A stretch of DNA of 64,000 bases from assembly GCF_001039355.2 (NCBI RefSeq), contig NW_019774881.1, forward strand, positions 331,942 to 395,941, given 5' to 3'. The DNA is from Lingula anatina (lineage: Eukaryota; Brachiopoda; Lingulata; Lingulida; Lingulidae). This document shows, piece by piece, positions 1-10,335 of this stretch. Position numbers and translations under genes: made by a program. Under the pieces are notes generated by a model. That model searched no databases. It was given only the letters and a program-made list of their open reading frames with translations, and was not told where the DNA came from. How positions within the stretch are numbered: position 1 is the first letter of the stretch; each line of letters begins with the position of its first letter.

Positions 1-371
1 TTTGCTGTGTTTGTTGTGTTAGCTATGATTGTGTTCGGTGTGTATCGTGTATGTTCGTATGTGTACGTGGAGGTCAAGGGTTGAAAGACCGCGCCCCATA
101 AAATTTGATTTCCACCTGAGAGTCGGACGGAGATGCAGGTTGAATAACTGAAATAGGTATTCCAGTGAGCTTGCAGGTAAGTTTAACTATATTTAAGAAA
201 GGACCAATCCATAGTTTAAATTCACACATTTCTAAATTTATATATTTATTTTTATGGTGTTTTTGGCATTGTTATATTTGTATTTCTTTGTTCTGTCTTT
301 CTTGTCTTTCGTCAGTGTAAATTTTGTTAATGTAATTGTTTAAAATTAATTTATTTATATTAATCTTGCAG
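1..371. other. non-coding flank with a lone donor-like site
   Basis: No coding sequence is seen. A strong donor-like GCAG|GTAAGT occurs at 173-182. The only frame open into it is very short and its phase does not match the candidate exon at 372-504, so it may be an untranslated exon or chance. Confidence 0.3.
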
Positions 372-504
372 ATATTTGGAGATATTTGGAGATATTTGGA
401 GATATTTGTACAATAACAATAAAGAAACATCAACCCGAGCTATCGGTCTGTTACATTTTGAGAAATTATATTGGAAATGTTTTGATGATTGCATGTATCA
501 AAAG
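372..504 (+). CDS. possible internal exon of a plus-strand gene
   Basis: A 133-bp open segment is framed by a good acceptor (TTAATCTTGCAG, ending 371) and a donor (AAAAG|GTAAAT at 505). It reads with one leading base and 44 codons, so it is phase 2 to 0. After a short 10-bp repeat (GGAGATATTT, about four copies at 372-408) it encodes a Lys/Tyr/Trp/Cys-containing segment ending ...CFDDCMYQK. The end phase (0) matches the start phase of the exon at 11439, so it could be an upstream exon of that gene across a ~10.9-kb intron containing the antisense TRIM gene. That link is inference. No family is recognised, and part of the exon is simple repeat, so a chance ORF is possible. Confidence 0.35.
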
Positions 505-726
505 GTAAATTGCTTGGAATATATAACGTTTATTTTGCCTTTAGTGAATTTGTATTTATAGTATTACATGTGGTCCCAAGGGAATTTTCACCCCTCCGCC
601 CAAAAATACTACTTCGTGCCTAGTGTGAATGTTTTACAAAATGCTTTAGGGAGGTTCTGTTTAGGTAATTTATATAAGAAAACCCACGTAGATCTGCGAA
701 ATCAACCGATATAGAATGTTTAACTG
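505..726. other. non-coding, nothing recognised
   Basis: AT-rich sequence following the candidate exon, leading up to the MITE at 727. No gene or structured element is visible. Confidence 0.5.
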
Positions 727-1010
727 CCCGCACGAAAATGCAGTAGTATCGAAGTAGCAAAGAAGCATTAACGCAGAAGTGGTGTGGAGCATATATGCAG
801 TAGAAATGCAGTATAGTCTACTGCAATTCTACTTCAAAAATTACATAGGGTTGTACAGAGGAGGAGCATTAATGCAGTAGATTAGCAGCATGATGGAAGC
901 ATGTTTCAAATATGCTAATTAGCTCCCACATCGAAGCAGATTTGAAGCATGTTTGCAGTATGATTGCAGTAGCCTACTGCGCTGGAGTATCTACATCGTT
1001 TTCGTGCGGG
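727..1010 (+). mobile_element. 284-bp MITE with CCCGCACGAAAA termini (copy 1)
   Basis: The element starts CCCGCACGAAAA and ends TTTTCGTGCGGG, so its termini are inverted repeats. Its interior is full of partly palindromic GCAGTA/TACTGC blocks. An inverted copy of the same 284-bp length lies at 34641-34924 and matches along its full length with scattered substitutions. The flanking bases are TG on both sides here and AT on both sides of the other copy, consistent with a 2-bp target duplication. It has no ORF. Superfamily cannot be assigned. Confidence 0.75.
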
Positions 1011-1601
1011 TGTCACCTAGCTCTGTGATACGACAGACATATATAATTTCTCGAAAATGGGGAAACGGCACTCCTCTGTAGGAGACGATTTATAGCCTCG
1101 CGAAAATTACCAAAATGTTGTAAGCGCAGTGTAGCCCGAGCTTTCTGGCGGTTTTACCCAGGTAATCTTGCCCATGTGTCTGTTTGGTTATGATGTTGCC
1201 TTATCCATGGAACAGCCGAAACTTCTGGTACATGTAGTTCGGCGGGTTGAACCTCCCTCCTGTGTCGCCCGCTTGGTAAAGAAAGTATCCCACTAATTCA
1301 TGAAATCTAGTTGCTGTTGTGGCCACGCTAGGTAAGTTAATGTACATGTTCTACTACTCACACCCCCAATTTACACGATGGTCATTATTTAATAGTGCAA
1401 TTCAATCTACGGGTACTCTTGTAGTCATGTACATAAATGAGGTAGGGGTGACCCTTTTTCGTAAGGGAGTATATTATGCAATGCTTCCATTATTAGTATA
1501 TGCAATGACAAGTTAACTCAATCAGGCATACATATATTTGAATACAGTCAGGATCGAGCAATATATACCTTGATATTGAAATAAATCTTCCCTTACGAAA
1601 A

Positions 1602-1857
1602 TTTCCAATAGGATTTCCTATAAGATTTCCTATAGGATCCTATAAGATTTCCTATAGGATTTCCTATAGGATCCTATATGAATTCCTATAGGATCCTATA
1701 GGAATTCCTATAGGATCCTATGCGGGTGTCACCTCACATGGGCAAGATTATAGGATCCTATAGGAAATCTTATAGGATCCTATAGGAAATCCTATAGGAT
1801 CCTATAGGAAATCTTATACGATCCTATAGGAAGTCTTATAGGAACCTATAGAAATTC
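1602..1857. repeat. palindromic CCTATAGGATCC satellite, array 1
   Basis: Near-continuous repeats of a perfect 20-bp palindrome, TCCTATAGGATCCTATAGGA, joined by AATC/AAAT spacers. The array is interrupted at 1721-1749 by 29 bp of unrelated sequence. The same motif recurs at 4370-4440, 4548-4600, 4725-4790, 4885-5030 and 5366-5480, and as a single 10-bp unit near 63716. Confidence 0.85.
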
Positions 1858-3685
1858 ATATTAACTGCTTTGAATATTTTTACAGCTTTTTATATATTGT
1901 TGGATCTTTGGTAAAATTGGTAATAGGCACTGGTCCCTCAAAACAAAAGAGAGTATCATGTTTACATTCTTTATTCAATATGTATAAATGTATGTACATA
2001 TTCCACAGTATGGTATGCAACCAGCTTACTAGAGAATTGTTTCATAGATTTTTGCAAATTTAACAGTGTTGCTACTGCTTTTTAATTATAAGTTCTATAA
2101 GTTATCACAAGGATCCAATATGTCTTAATTGTCAAGCTGTGGCGTCACTGTCTTTTTCTTATGTGGGTTCGAACTCCTGCCAGAATGAGTGGCTAAAACC
2201 TCCCTTGGCCAGACCGTGTCCATTGTCAGCATACTGCTTTAGTCACTTAATAATTGAAGAATTTCAGGAAAAAGTGTTTTGCACATTGTTCAGCTTTACT
2301 GTGATAGCCTTCTTAACCTCTGTCTGAGTTGTGTTGAACCATTTGCAGATGTATTCTGAAAGAAAGACATTGTGAATTGCAATTAATTGTACGTCTACAA
2401 AAATGCAAAATGATGAAGGAAAAATTCTCTAATGAGATCAATAATAATCATTGCACCAATTCTATTTTGAGCAATTCATAGCCTTTATTAGTTAACTGAA
2501 TTTTTTTCAAAGACAAGGTATTAAAGCTGGATAATTTGTAAAAAAAATATGAAGAACATGAACATATTTCATAGGACCAAGCCCACAGGAACAATCAGAA
2601 ACGCATTTTTAAATGCAGGGATCGGCAGTGGAGAAAACTCTACTCTGGTTATATGCAATTGGGCCATTACAGAGCTGCTAGGGCCAAAAAAAATCCCAAA
2701 GACTCATAGAAAACTAATTTCCGAGGGTAAACAGTAAATCACTTTTCTCACCAGTCTTTGCTTGACCTAAATCATCAGTCCAAACCACGAAAAAAAAACC
2801 AAGTTAAAATGTATAGCTTTTGTGTAAGCAAAATGATCAGATTTTCACAATGCACATTTTATTTCCATTATGTATAGGTTAGCAAATATATTTTAAACAA
2901 ACTATGGTGTTTACCTTACATAAAGGGTTGAAAAGAAATTAAAGGGAAAGAAAACTTTGCAAATAAACGATCCTGAAGAACATGTGAGAAAATGAAATTT
3001 GCCCTGACAGCCCCTCTAAGATGTTAATTGTATGTTATTTATTAGCATGGGTCTTTCTCAGTTATATATCATAATGGTCCCTTGGAGCATTTGTGGATAA
3101 CATTAAATAGATAATTTTTCATAAATCACAAACCAAAAGTTAAATGAAATATAAATTGTTTTTTTTTTTAGATTCAACTGCATTTAAAGAAATATTTTGA
3201 TGAGCAATTGATCACAGTTTTATAAGAAATAAATAGACTACACAGTGTTTCTTTGTTGGCTAAAAGGGAAGCTATACATTATAAATTATAACTTGTTTAA
3301 TGTAATATAGATATGATGTTTACAAGGTACACTACAAATTAGATCAATTATCTCATTTTCAATTTGATTAAATGCCCAAATGATCCAATGCATTACTGTA
3401 ATACATACCTTCCTCACTCTGATTTTTCTACACTCTGTACCTTTCCACCATGCTCCTGAATTTAAACTGTCTTGATAGCTGTATACTCATTTGCTGCTTG
3501 TCTCACAAAGACTTAGACAGGGTACCACACATCTGATAACACCTAATAGGCGGTTACTGTTACTAGTGATACAATAGCTACAGGAGTAGTGACGTAATAA
3601 TAGGTGTCAGGCTAACAAAAGAAATGCACAGTTGTTGAATCTGTGGTTATGGCTGGTGGAGTAGGGCATTCTCTAGCTAACATCA
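1858..3685. other. AT-rich non-coding
   Basis: No exon-like segment was found. The open frame at 2549-2737 has no splice or homology support. Confidence 0.4.
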
Positions 3686-4200
3686 GTTGACTGTTAAACC
3701 TTACAAGTGATTGAACATGGTTTATGATAAAATGTATCTTTATAAACATATTAATTTGTCCTCGTTTCCCATCCTTTATGAGGGACAGTACTATACCCTT
3801 AATGTTCACTTACTTTTACATTACATTTTATATATTAGGCAGGATTGCACTTTCACTTTTTAAAACAGCCAGAAGAGCAAAAAGGTTATACAATAAGTAC
3901 GGGTCAAATATTTTCATAAGNTAAAAACTTCATGTACCTAGATCAAAATTTACCCAGAGTGGACTTTTTTCCAGCAAAAGGGGCGGTTCTTTTGAACCCC
4001 CCGAATCCCCCCTGGCTACGGGCCTGAGTTGACTGTTAAATCTTACAAGTGATTGAGCATAAAATTTATCTTTATAAACATTAATTTGTCCTTGTTTCCC
4101 ATCCTTTATGAGGGACAGTACTATACCCTAAATGTTCACTTACTTTTACATTATATTTTATATATTAGGCATGATTGCACTTTCATTTTTTAAAACAGCC
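3686..4200 (+). repeat. direct ~180-bp duplication
   Basis: About 185 bp starting at 3686 (GTTGACTGTTAAA...) is repeated at 4027-4200 with few differences and a small deletion near the start. Between the copies is a fragment of the GGCCCGTAGCC-type MITE, ending GCTACGGGCCTGA at 4026. The single N of the window is at 3921. Confidence 0.75.
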
Positions 4201-4293
4201 AAGGTCAAGTACAGTCTGATTAGATAAGGTTGACTTTCAATAAATATGAAATATGAAGTGAATATGATCACACAAAAAGTAAAAATACATTAT

Positions 4294-5040
4294 ATACTGA
4301 TATTTAGACCAGTTTCATTATTTTTCATTCAACCTGGCCTAATAAAAATTCACAATTAATATGGATTAACATAGGATTTCCTATAGGTTCCTATAGAAAT
4401 TCCTATAAGATTTCCTATAGCATCCTATAGGAATTTTTTGATGGTCTGAACATAAATTAAAAATCAAAATCATATACTGATATTTAAACCAGATTCATTA
4501 TTTTTCATTCAACCTGGCCTTACAAAAATTCCCTATATGAATTGGCATAGGATTTCCTATAGGAATTCCTACAGTATAAGATTTCCTTTAGGATCCAATA
4601 GGAATTTTTGTAATGGTCTGAACATAAATTAAAAATCGAAATCATATACTGATATTTAAACCAGATTCATTATTTTTCATTCAACCTGGCCTAATAAAAA
4701 TTCCCTAAATGAATTATATTAGCATAGGATTTCCTATAGGTTCCTACAGAAATTCCTATAAGATTTCCTATAGGATCCTATAGAATTTTTTTTAATGGTC
4801 TGAACATAAATTAAAAACCAAAATCATAAACTGATATTTAAACCAGGTTCATTATTTCGGCCTTATAAAAATTCCCTATATGAATTAGCCTTGGATTTCC
4901 CATAGGTTCCTATAGAAATTCCTATAAGATTTCCTATAGGATCCTATAGGAAATCTTATAGGATCCTATAGGAAATCCTATAGGATCCTATAGGAAATCT
5001 TATAGGATCCTATAGGATCCTATAGGAATTTTTGTAATGG
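4294..5040 (+). repeat. ~172-182-bp tandem repeat carrying palindromic satellite
   Basis: Four units begin with (T)ACTGATATTTA.ACCAG at about 4294, 4474, 4646 and 4828, spaced 180, 172 and 182 bp. Each has a constant part (TTCATTATTTTTCATTCAACC, AATGGTCTGAACATAAATTAA) and a variable insert of CCTATAGGATCC palindromes, longest in the last unit. Unit length variation comes mostly from the palindromic insert. Confidence 0.85.
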
Positions 5041-5365
5041 TCTGAACATAAATTAAAAAAAAAATCAGCTCCAGTGATTTGGTACAAAAACATTCCTAAT
5101 GATAAAATATTTCTCCATAAAAGATTACTTTAAAATGATCAATTTTTTTCAAAAATTCTTTAAAAAAGAAATTAAAGAATTTCTATAGAATCCTATAGAA
5201 GACTATAAGATTGTGCATTATAAACAATAAAAAGCATTTTTGCTTTAAAAGTGATATATAATTGACAATTCAACTGATAAAAGGGACCTATATCAAATAT
5301 CTATTGTTTAGAATGATATATGTTTATAAGATATGCATTTTTCTCAAGATTTTAACTTACAACAA

Positions 5366-5480
5366 TTTCCTATAGGATCCTATAGGAAATCCTATAGGAA
5401 ATGTGCCCTATAGGATCCTATAAGATTTCCTATAGGATCCTATAGGATCCTATAGGAATCCTATAGGATCCTATAGGAAA
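5366..5480. repeat. palindromic CCTATAGGATCC satellite, terminal array
   Basis: Densest run of the palindrome. Its right edge passes into GGAAATTTTCGTAAGGG, the inverted counterpart of the sequence opening array 1 at 1590. Confidence 0.8.
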
Positions 5481-5668
5481 TTTTCGTAAGGGTATTGTGT
5501 TCTTTGCAATATATAAGACATATATTGAATGTATATGAATAAAAGTATAAAGATGTAGTATTAAAATAGAGCTTTTAGATAAATTCTAAATTATAAAAAC
5601 AATAATGAAGTTAAAAATGGTGATTTGTTGTTCTTTTCAAAAGCTAAAAGTTCATGGATAGACCTTGA

Positions 5669-6541
5669 TCATTGACACGTATATAAACAGTATGGGATAA
5701 AAGTGTTCCTATATCTTTTTGTCTGACATTTTGGTAAAACATATCTATAAACATTCCTTAGGTTCTTTTCTATGACACGAGTGTTAGGTAAAAGATGGTT
5801 TAATCTATGTGTACACAGTTTTATCTCATTAAATAATTTTTTGCACAAGTCAGTACGCCGAGATTTCAAGGTAGGTAATTCAGTGATGTCCATTGCTTCG
5901 TTGTAAGTGAGTTCAGGGTATATAATATGAAGAGCTCTTTTTTGGATGTTCTCTAAGGCTTTAGATTGCTGTGCGGTAATTCCAGCATGCCATAGCTGAC
6001 AAGCGTACTCAAGTGTTGGTCTGAGATTGCTTTTATAAATTTGTAAGAGGTCATATCTCGGCACCCCAGCGTGTTTGACCATGCATAAGAAATACAGTCT
6101 GGATTCAGCTTTTGAGAGAATTTTTTCTATATGTAAGTCCCATTTCAAATTAGAACTGATATGAACTCCCAGCAGTTTGGCATGTGAAACTTGTTCGATT
6201 TTTATACCATCAATTATTAGGTTATCAGGTACAGTTGGGTTTTTACTGAAACAGATAAACAATTCAACAGTTTTTTTAGGATTAATTAGCATGTTATTTT
6301 GTTTTGTCCATTCATATAGGTTTGAGGCTGCTATGGGAAGTTTAGATTGTGTAGGTTTGGCACCTTGTTCTATTTTCCTTGGAGATGGCTGGTGAACTGT
6401 CTCATAAACTGTAGTGTCATCCACATACTTTACTGCTGGTAAAAAACATTCCATGTCATTTATCAATGTAATGAAAAGGAGAGGTCCTAATTTTGTACGC
6501 CCCCATGAATATGGCACCATTGTGACATTACTGATCCACAC
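5669..6541 (-). pseudogene. LINE (jockey/CR1-like) reverse transcriptase fragment
   Basis: A 290-codon open frame covers the C-terminal half of a non-LTR retrotransposon reverse transcriptase. Visible landmarks are TKLGPLLF near residue 17, the catalytic Y-V-D-D box near residue 40 (KYVDDTTVYE), thumb-like sequence with LLGV, and a C-terminal RYRNTFIPY motif usual at the end of such ORFs in marine invertebrates. The endonuclease and N-terminal RT fingers are absent. The segment just before TKLGP, normally V-P-Q-G, is garbled, so the copy is 5'-truncated and inactive. The 1,059-bp TIR element begins about 100 bp upstream. The frame here is intact, implying a fairly recent insertion. Confidence 0.85.
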
Positions 6542-6639
6542 TTGATCCGTTGTTGTCTATTAAGTAAAAAGGACCTTTTGTCTTCAAATTTATAGAACTG
6601 ATGAGTATTAATAAAATACAGGTCATTAGATGGCCATTA

Positions 6640-7698
6640 AGGCCACACTTTTTTATTTTTATGGATGACATCCTGCGCGCGCACCGATTTTCTTCCGTTC
6701 TCAAAAAAAAAAAAAAAACCCCCCCCCCCTCCCCCCAAGGAAGTCGGTTGTCGCAAACATCGTCATTGAATTTTCCGGAAAATGCAATCGGCAATCCTCA
6801 GCTAATTCCGCAAGCTCCATACTGTCATTGTCGACTGCGGAGACTTCCGAGTGCGGAAAATGAGCTTTCTGCGCATGCGTATTATCACCACGTGGAAATA
6901 TGGCCGCTTTGCCGTCAAATTCATCTCTAGCATTAATTACAAAATACACGACAATTAAAGTCATAAAGAGAACGGGGGCTGTCGTTTTGGATTGGTTTGC
7001 CATTGATATTGAACATGGAGATATCACTCTTTTACAATTATACGAAAGGCTGGCCGCGGCCTGCGATCATCGCCCGGAAAATTTCAGTGACATTCTGTCC
7101 AAAGCAGCACATACCAGGTTTTTTTGTAGCGAAAAAAGGGTCGACAAGAGCGTCCTGGTATTTGGTGGACTGAAGGTCGGACAGGCCACCTGATAGTTGG
7201 CTGCTACGTGTGAGTCGAAGTAGACAAAATGGCATCGACCGAAATTACCTTTTTTAGATTTGGTAGTAGGAAGCATAGGCCTATCTTTGCTTTATTTTTT
7301 TAAACAATTCTATGAAGTGTTTACAATGCTTTAATTTTCTGAGAGTACAAATAAAGACACGCTGTTTATTTGATATTTGTTTTATTGATTGCTATACCAA
7401 CAGAATGCATGAAATAACCTTAAATAGATTTGGTAATATGCAGCATATATATTTATGACTTTTTACCTTTCTACGAAGTAGGCCCTATTCACAATGCTTG
7501 AATATTTTGAGAGCATGGATAAAGACATATTGTTAGTTTGATACGTGTTTCTTTGGTAAATTAGTGTTTCCAGCTGTGCACTAAAAAAATAACTTTTCTT
7601 AAGCAGTTTTTTTTTTTTTTTTTTGGACTGTTTTTTTTTTTCGCCCGATTTTGGGGTCCCCAGAGGATGTCATCCATAAAAATAAAAAAGTGTGGCCT
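6640..7698. mobile_element. 1,059-bp DNA element with perfect 35-bp TIRs
   Basis: AGGCCACACTTTTTTATTTT and the following 15 bases (6640-6674) are repeated exactly in inverse orientation at 7664-7698. Next to the left TIR is an A16/C10 tract; next to the right TIR are long T runs. The interior carries an unrelated GC-richer segment (about 6770-7200) with a 97-codon ORF. No clear target duplication can be read. It has no recognisable transposase and is best described as a non-autonomous TIR element that may have captured host sequence. Confidence 0.7.
6900..7193 (+). CDS. 97-aa hypothetical ORF inside the TIR element
   Basis: An ATG-initiated ORF lies wholly between the inverted repeats of the 1,059-bp element. 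The 35 bp upstream contain GCGCATGCG (NRF1-like) at 6871-6879 and CACGTG (E-box) at 6889-6894, which resemble a housekeeping promoter next to a first exon. No domain is recognised. The product starts MAALPSNSS, is mixed alpha-like and lacks transmembrane or signal features. It may be a captured first exon of a host gene, an element-specific gene, or chance. Confidence 0.35.
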   Translation: MAALPSNSSLALITKYTTIKVIKRTGAVVLDWFAIDIEHGDITLLQLYERLAAACDHRPENFSDILSKAAHTRFFCSEKRVDKSVLVFGGLKVGQAT

Positions 7699-8382
7699 AA
7701 ATGAGATTAATAATAATAAGTTTATTGAGCACTAAATGATATGAATACATTTGCAGGTTCACTAGATTACATTATTTACACAATATATAAGAATATACAT
7801 TTATATATGTGTACATATATAGTATGCTAAATTGCATATGTTAATGCATGTTATGCTATAAGCTATTCACAGCACTATCGACAATTAGTGGCTGTGATCT
7901 ACTAAATTGCAGGTAAACTGTGTATTTTAACAGCAGTCTTTACAAATTCTGCTATTACTTTGAGGCTTTTTTTCACAGGGTGGATTAAGGAGAATTGACA
8001 ATACCTGACTACTGTCCTCTAGACCCACTACACTGATTTTCAAGAGTTCATCATACATTCATTGCCTCTCAACAGTGTATCTTGTACATTCCGCGGGGAA
8101 GTGTTTTTCATTCTCTATGCAGTTGCAAGCTTTACATTTTCTCTCAAGTTGTAGGGTTTGTATATCAGCCCCTTTCTATTGCCAGGTCGTGATCACTTAG
8201 TCTTATGTTCTATATTTTCTCACTAAGGATAAAATAGTTAAATATTATTATCACCAAACTTTGGCATGAATTGATTATAAATAGGTTTATGAAATGTAAT
8301 TCAGCCATAAAATCACTGCTATAGTAGTAGAAATGCACCAGAAAAACACACGTTATTCAGTTTCTGATCATTTTAAACCATG
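7699..8382. other. non-coding, 3' of TRIM gene
   Basis: AT-rich sequence with no recognisable gene. It contains the downstream flank of the minus-strand TRIM gene. Confidence 0.4.
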
Positions 8383-10335
8383 TCATTTTTCCAAGTATTG
8401 GAATACTTTCACTTTCCCAAGAACTTCAGTCACAGCCAGATGTCCATCCTGGTTGATGGTACATCCCCATGGGTATTCTAGTCCATCAGCTTCAGTTGCT
8501 ATGTACTGGATGAACTTCCCATCTGGGGATACAAGGTGTATGCACTGGTTATTACAGTCTGTAACCAGTATGTTGTCATAGGCATCAACACAGACACCAT
8601 GAGATGTACCTAACTTGTTATCAGGTCCTGTGTACTGATACAGTGGGTCACCAGATGGGGTTAGGATGTGAAGTTTGTTTGGTGATATATTACAAACAAC
8701 AAGGCACCCATTGCTCATATATGCCACTTCATGTGGTAAATTGAACAACTGTTCCCCATCTTTGTCCTTTATCACATCAGTTAAAGTTATTTTCCCTTTG
8801 ATGTCAATACTGAACACACTCACAGACTTTTCTCTGCCACCCTGTGCCACAGCAATCTTAGTGCAGCTGTTATTGAGAGCCACACCCAATGGGATGTTGA
8901 CATCTACAGTTTGCTGTACTTCCCATTGTGGTGACAGGATGAACAGTTTGTTATTGCGTATATCAGATAGAACCATCCTTCCATCAGGGAGGTGACAGAT
9001 CCCTCTTGGACATTTCAGCTGTGTGTCTGAGACACGGGTGATCTTCTTCATAAATGTACCATCTGAACTAAACACCTTGACCTCATTATCCATGTTATGT
9101 ATAGTAATATTCTCCCTGTTTGGACTCACTGAAATGTACACTGTTGCCCTGCCAGTGTCAAACTGCAGCTTACATTCAGCCTTTGGTTTGATCTTGGGCA
9201 AAGCTGGTTGGCTAGATATCTGCACATTCCCCAGGCCAGCCCCACTGGATATCTCTTGGTCCACTTCTGTGTTGGTGGAAAATGTGAAATTTACTTCTTC
9301 AGGCATTTCTTCCACAGATGAAGTGGACTGTAGCTCATCTAGTCTCTGTCCAAGTTGGTGTTGTAACATGAGGACATCTATGGGGGCACCATGCTGAAGG
9401 ATGTTCTTTACTATTTCTGTTGTGGTCTTGATGGAGGAGCAAGTGGCACTGCAGTTCTTATGGGAAATTTGTAAATTATTTCTGTGAGTGCTGGTGGTTT
9501 GATGAAGCTCCTGTAATAAGGTCTTCTCTTGTTGGTCTACCAGTTGACGTAGGTGAGCTGCACGAGCTTTTATCTGCCGCTGAACACAGTTTTCATTTTC
9601 TTGGAGAGATGCCATCGTTTTATCAATTTTAACCAACTTTCTTTCACCAGTTGCAAGTTTTCTCTGCATGCCAAGAGATTTGGTCTGAAGTTTCAGTTTC
9701 ACAATCTCTGCAGCTTTTTCAAGGGAGAGAAGTTTGTGACCATCATGGTGTAGATCTCTGCAGTCACGACAAATGGGGTCATTACAGTCTGAACAAAAGT
9801 ATCTTATCCTCTCATCTTTGTGCTCTGGGCAGAAAATCTTTTGCTGCTCTTGTATCTCTTTTTGGTACTCTTTGCTCTGCAGCTGTTGGAAAGTGAACAC
9901 TTTATGGTCTTTTGTGAACTTGGTACCACAGTGTAATGGGGAACACTTCTCACATAGGTAGTCATGGCAGGTGATACATTTTGAAGTAGCTGCTGTTTCA
10001 GTGTTAAAAGACAATGCACAAAAGTTACATTTTTTCTTATGTGGTGACTGAAGTACAGTGTCCTGCAAGCTTTCAATGAAGAAATTGTGAGTGAAGCCCT
10101 CAAGTCCATCTTTAGGAACTTCAGTTTCTTTTTGACACATGGGACACCTGAATTTACTTCCTGGTGTTAAGTCAGTAATATAGTCCTTCAGACAACCCTT
10201 ACAAAATGTATGCCTACATGGTAAATCTGTCAGATCTTTGTACTCCTCAAGGCATAATGGACAGCTGACAAAATGTTCCGATATTTTGGCTCGTAGGCTT
10301 TCTTCATCATCTCTGCTTCCATGAGCTGTAGCCAT
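8383..10335 (-). CDS. TRIM-family RING/B-box/NHL-repeat protein (probable E3 ubiquitin ligase)
   Basis: An intronless 650-aa ORF. A C3HC4 RING lies at about residues 25-67 (C25, C28, C40, H42, C45, C48, C64, C67). A first B-box-like zinc segment is at about 103-150, and B-box 2 at 169-200 (C169, H172, C181, C184, C189, C192, H200). A long helical coiled coil follows to about 345. From about 395 to the end there are NHL-type beta-propeller repeats, for example SHGVCVDAYDNILVTD and YPWGCTINQDGHLAV. This order is that of the TRIM2/TRIM3/TRIM71 type. RING-E2 ubiquitin transfer with NHL-mediated target or RNA binding is known for the family; this protein's target is not evident. The lack of introns fits the expanded, often single-exon TRIM-NHL genes of molluscs. 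Orthology to one vertebrate TRIM cannot be claimed. It lies antisense to a possible large intron of the plus-strand gene ending at 14394. Confidence 0.93.
   Translation of the reverse strand: MATAHGSRDDEESLRAKISEHFVSCPLCLEEYKDLTDLPCRHTFCKGCLKDYITDLTPGSKFRCPMCQKETEVPKDGLEGFTHNFFIESLQDTVLQSPHKKKCNFCALSFNTETAATSKCITCHDYLCEKCSPLHCGTKFTKDHKVFTFQQLQSKEYQKEIQEQQKIFCPEHKDERIRYFCSDCNDPICRDCRDLHHDGHKLLSLEKAAEIVKLKLQTKSLGMQRKLATGERKLVKIDKTMASLQENENCVQRQIKARAAHLRQLVDQQEKTLLQELHQTTSTHRNNLQISHKNCSATCSSIKTTTEIVKNILQHGAPIDVLMLQHQLGQRLDELQSTSSVEEMPEEVNFTFSTNTEVDQEISSGAGLGNVQISSQPALPKIKPKAECKLQFDTGRATVYISVSPNRENITIHNMDNEVKVFSSDGTFMKKITRVSDTQLKCPRGICHLPDGRMVLSDIRNNKLFILSPQWEVQQTVDVNIPLGVALNNSCTKIAVAQGGREKSVSVFSIDIKGKITLTDVIKDKDGEQLFNLPHEVAYMSNGCLVVCNISPNKLHILTPSGDPLYQYTGPDNKLGTSHGVCVDAYDNILVTDCNNQCIHLVSPDGKFIQYIATEADGLEYPWGCTINQDGHLAVTEVLGKVKVFQYLEK

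Larger units (their letters stand above)
1590..5492. mobile_element. 3.9-kb block bounded by 17-bp perfect inverted repeats
   Basis: CCCTTACGAAAATTTCC (1590-1606) and its exact reverse complement (5476-5492) bound this block. Both termini run directly inward into arrays of the palindromic satellite built on CCTATAGGATCC. No transposase-like ORF is visible inside. It could be one large non-autonomous element, or two separate palindromic MITEs of one family whose outer ends happen to face outward. The interior also holds a direct duplication (3686-4200) and a ~180-bp tandem array (4294-5040). Confidence 0.45.

Noticed and set aside
1602-5480. Regularly spaced palindromic repeats resembling a CRISPR array
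   Set aside because: The DNA is eukaryotic, the spacers are not unique and of constant length, and there are no cas genes; it is a palindromic satellite.
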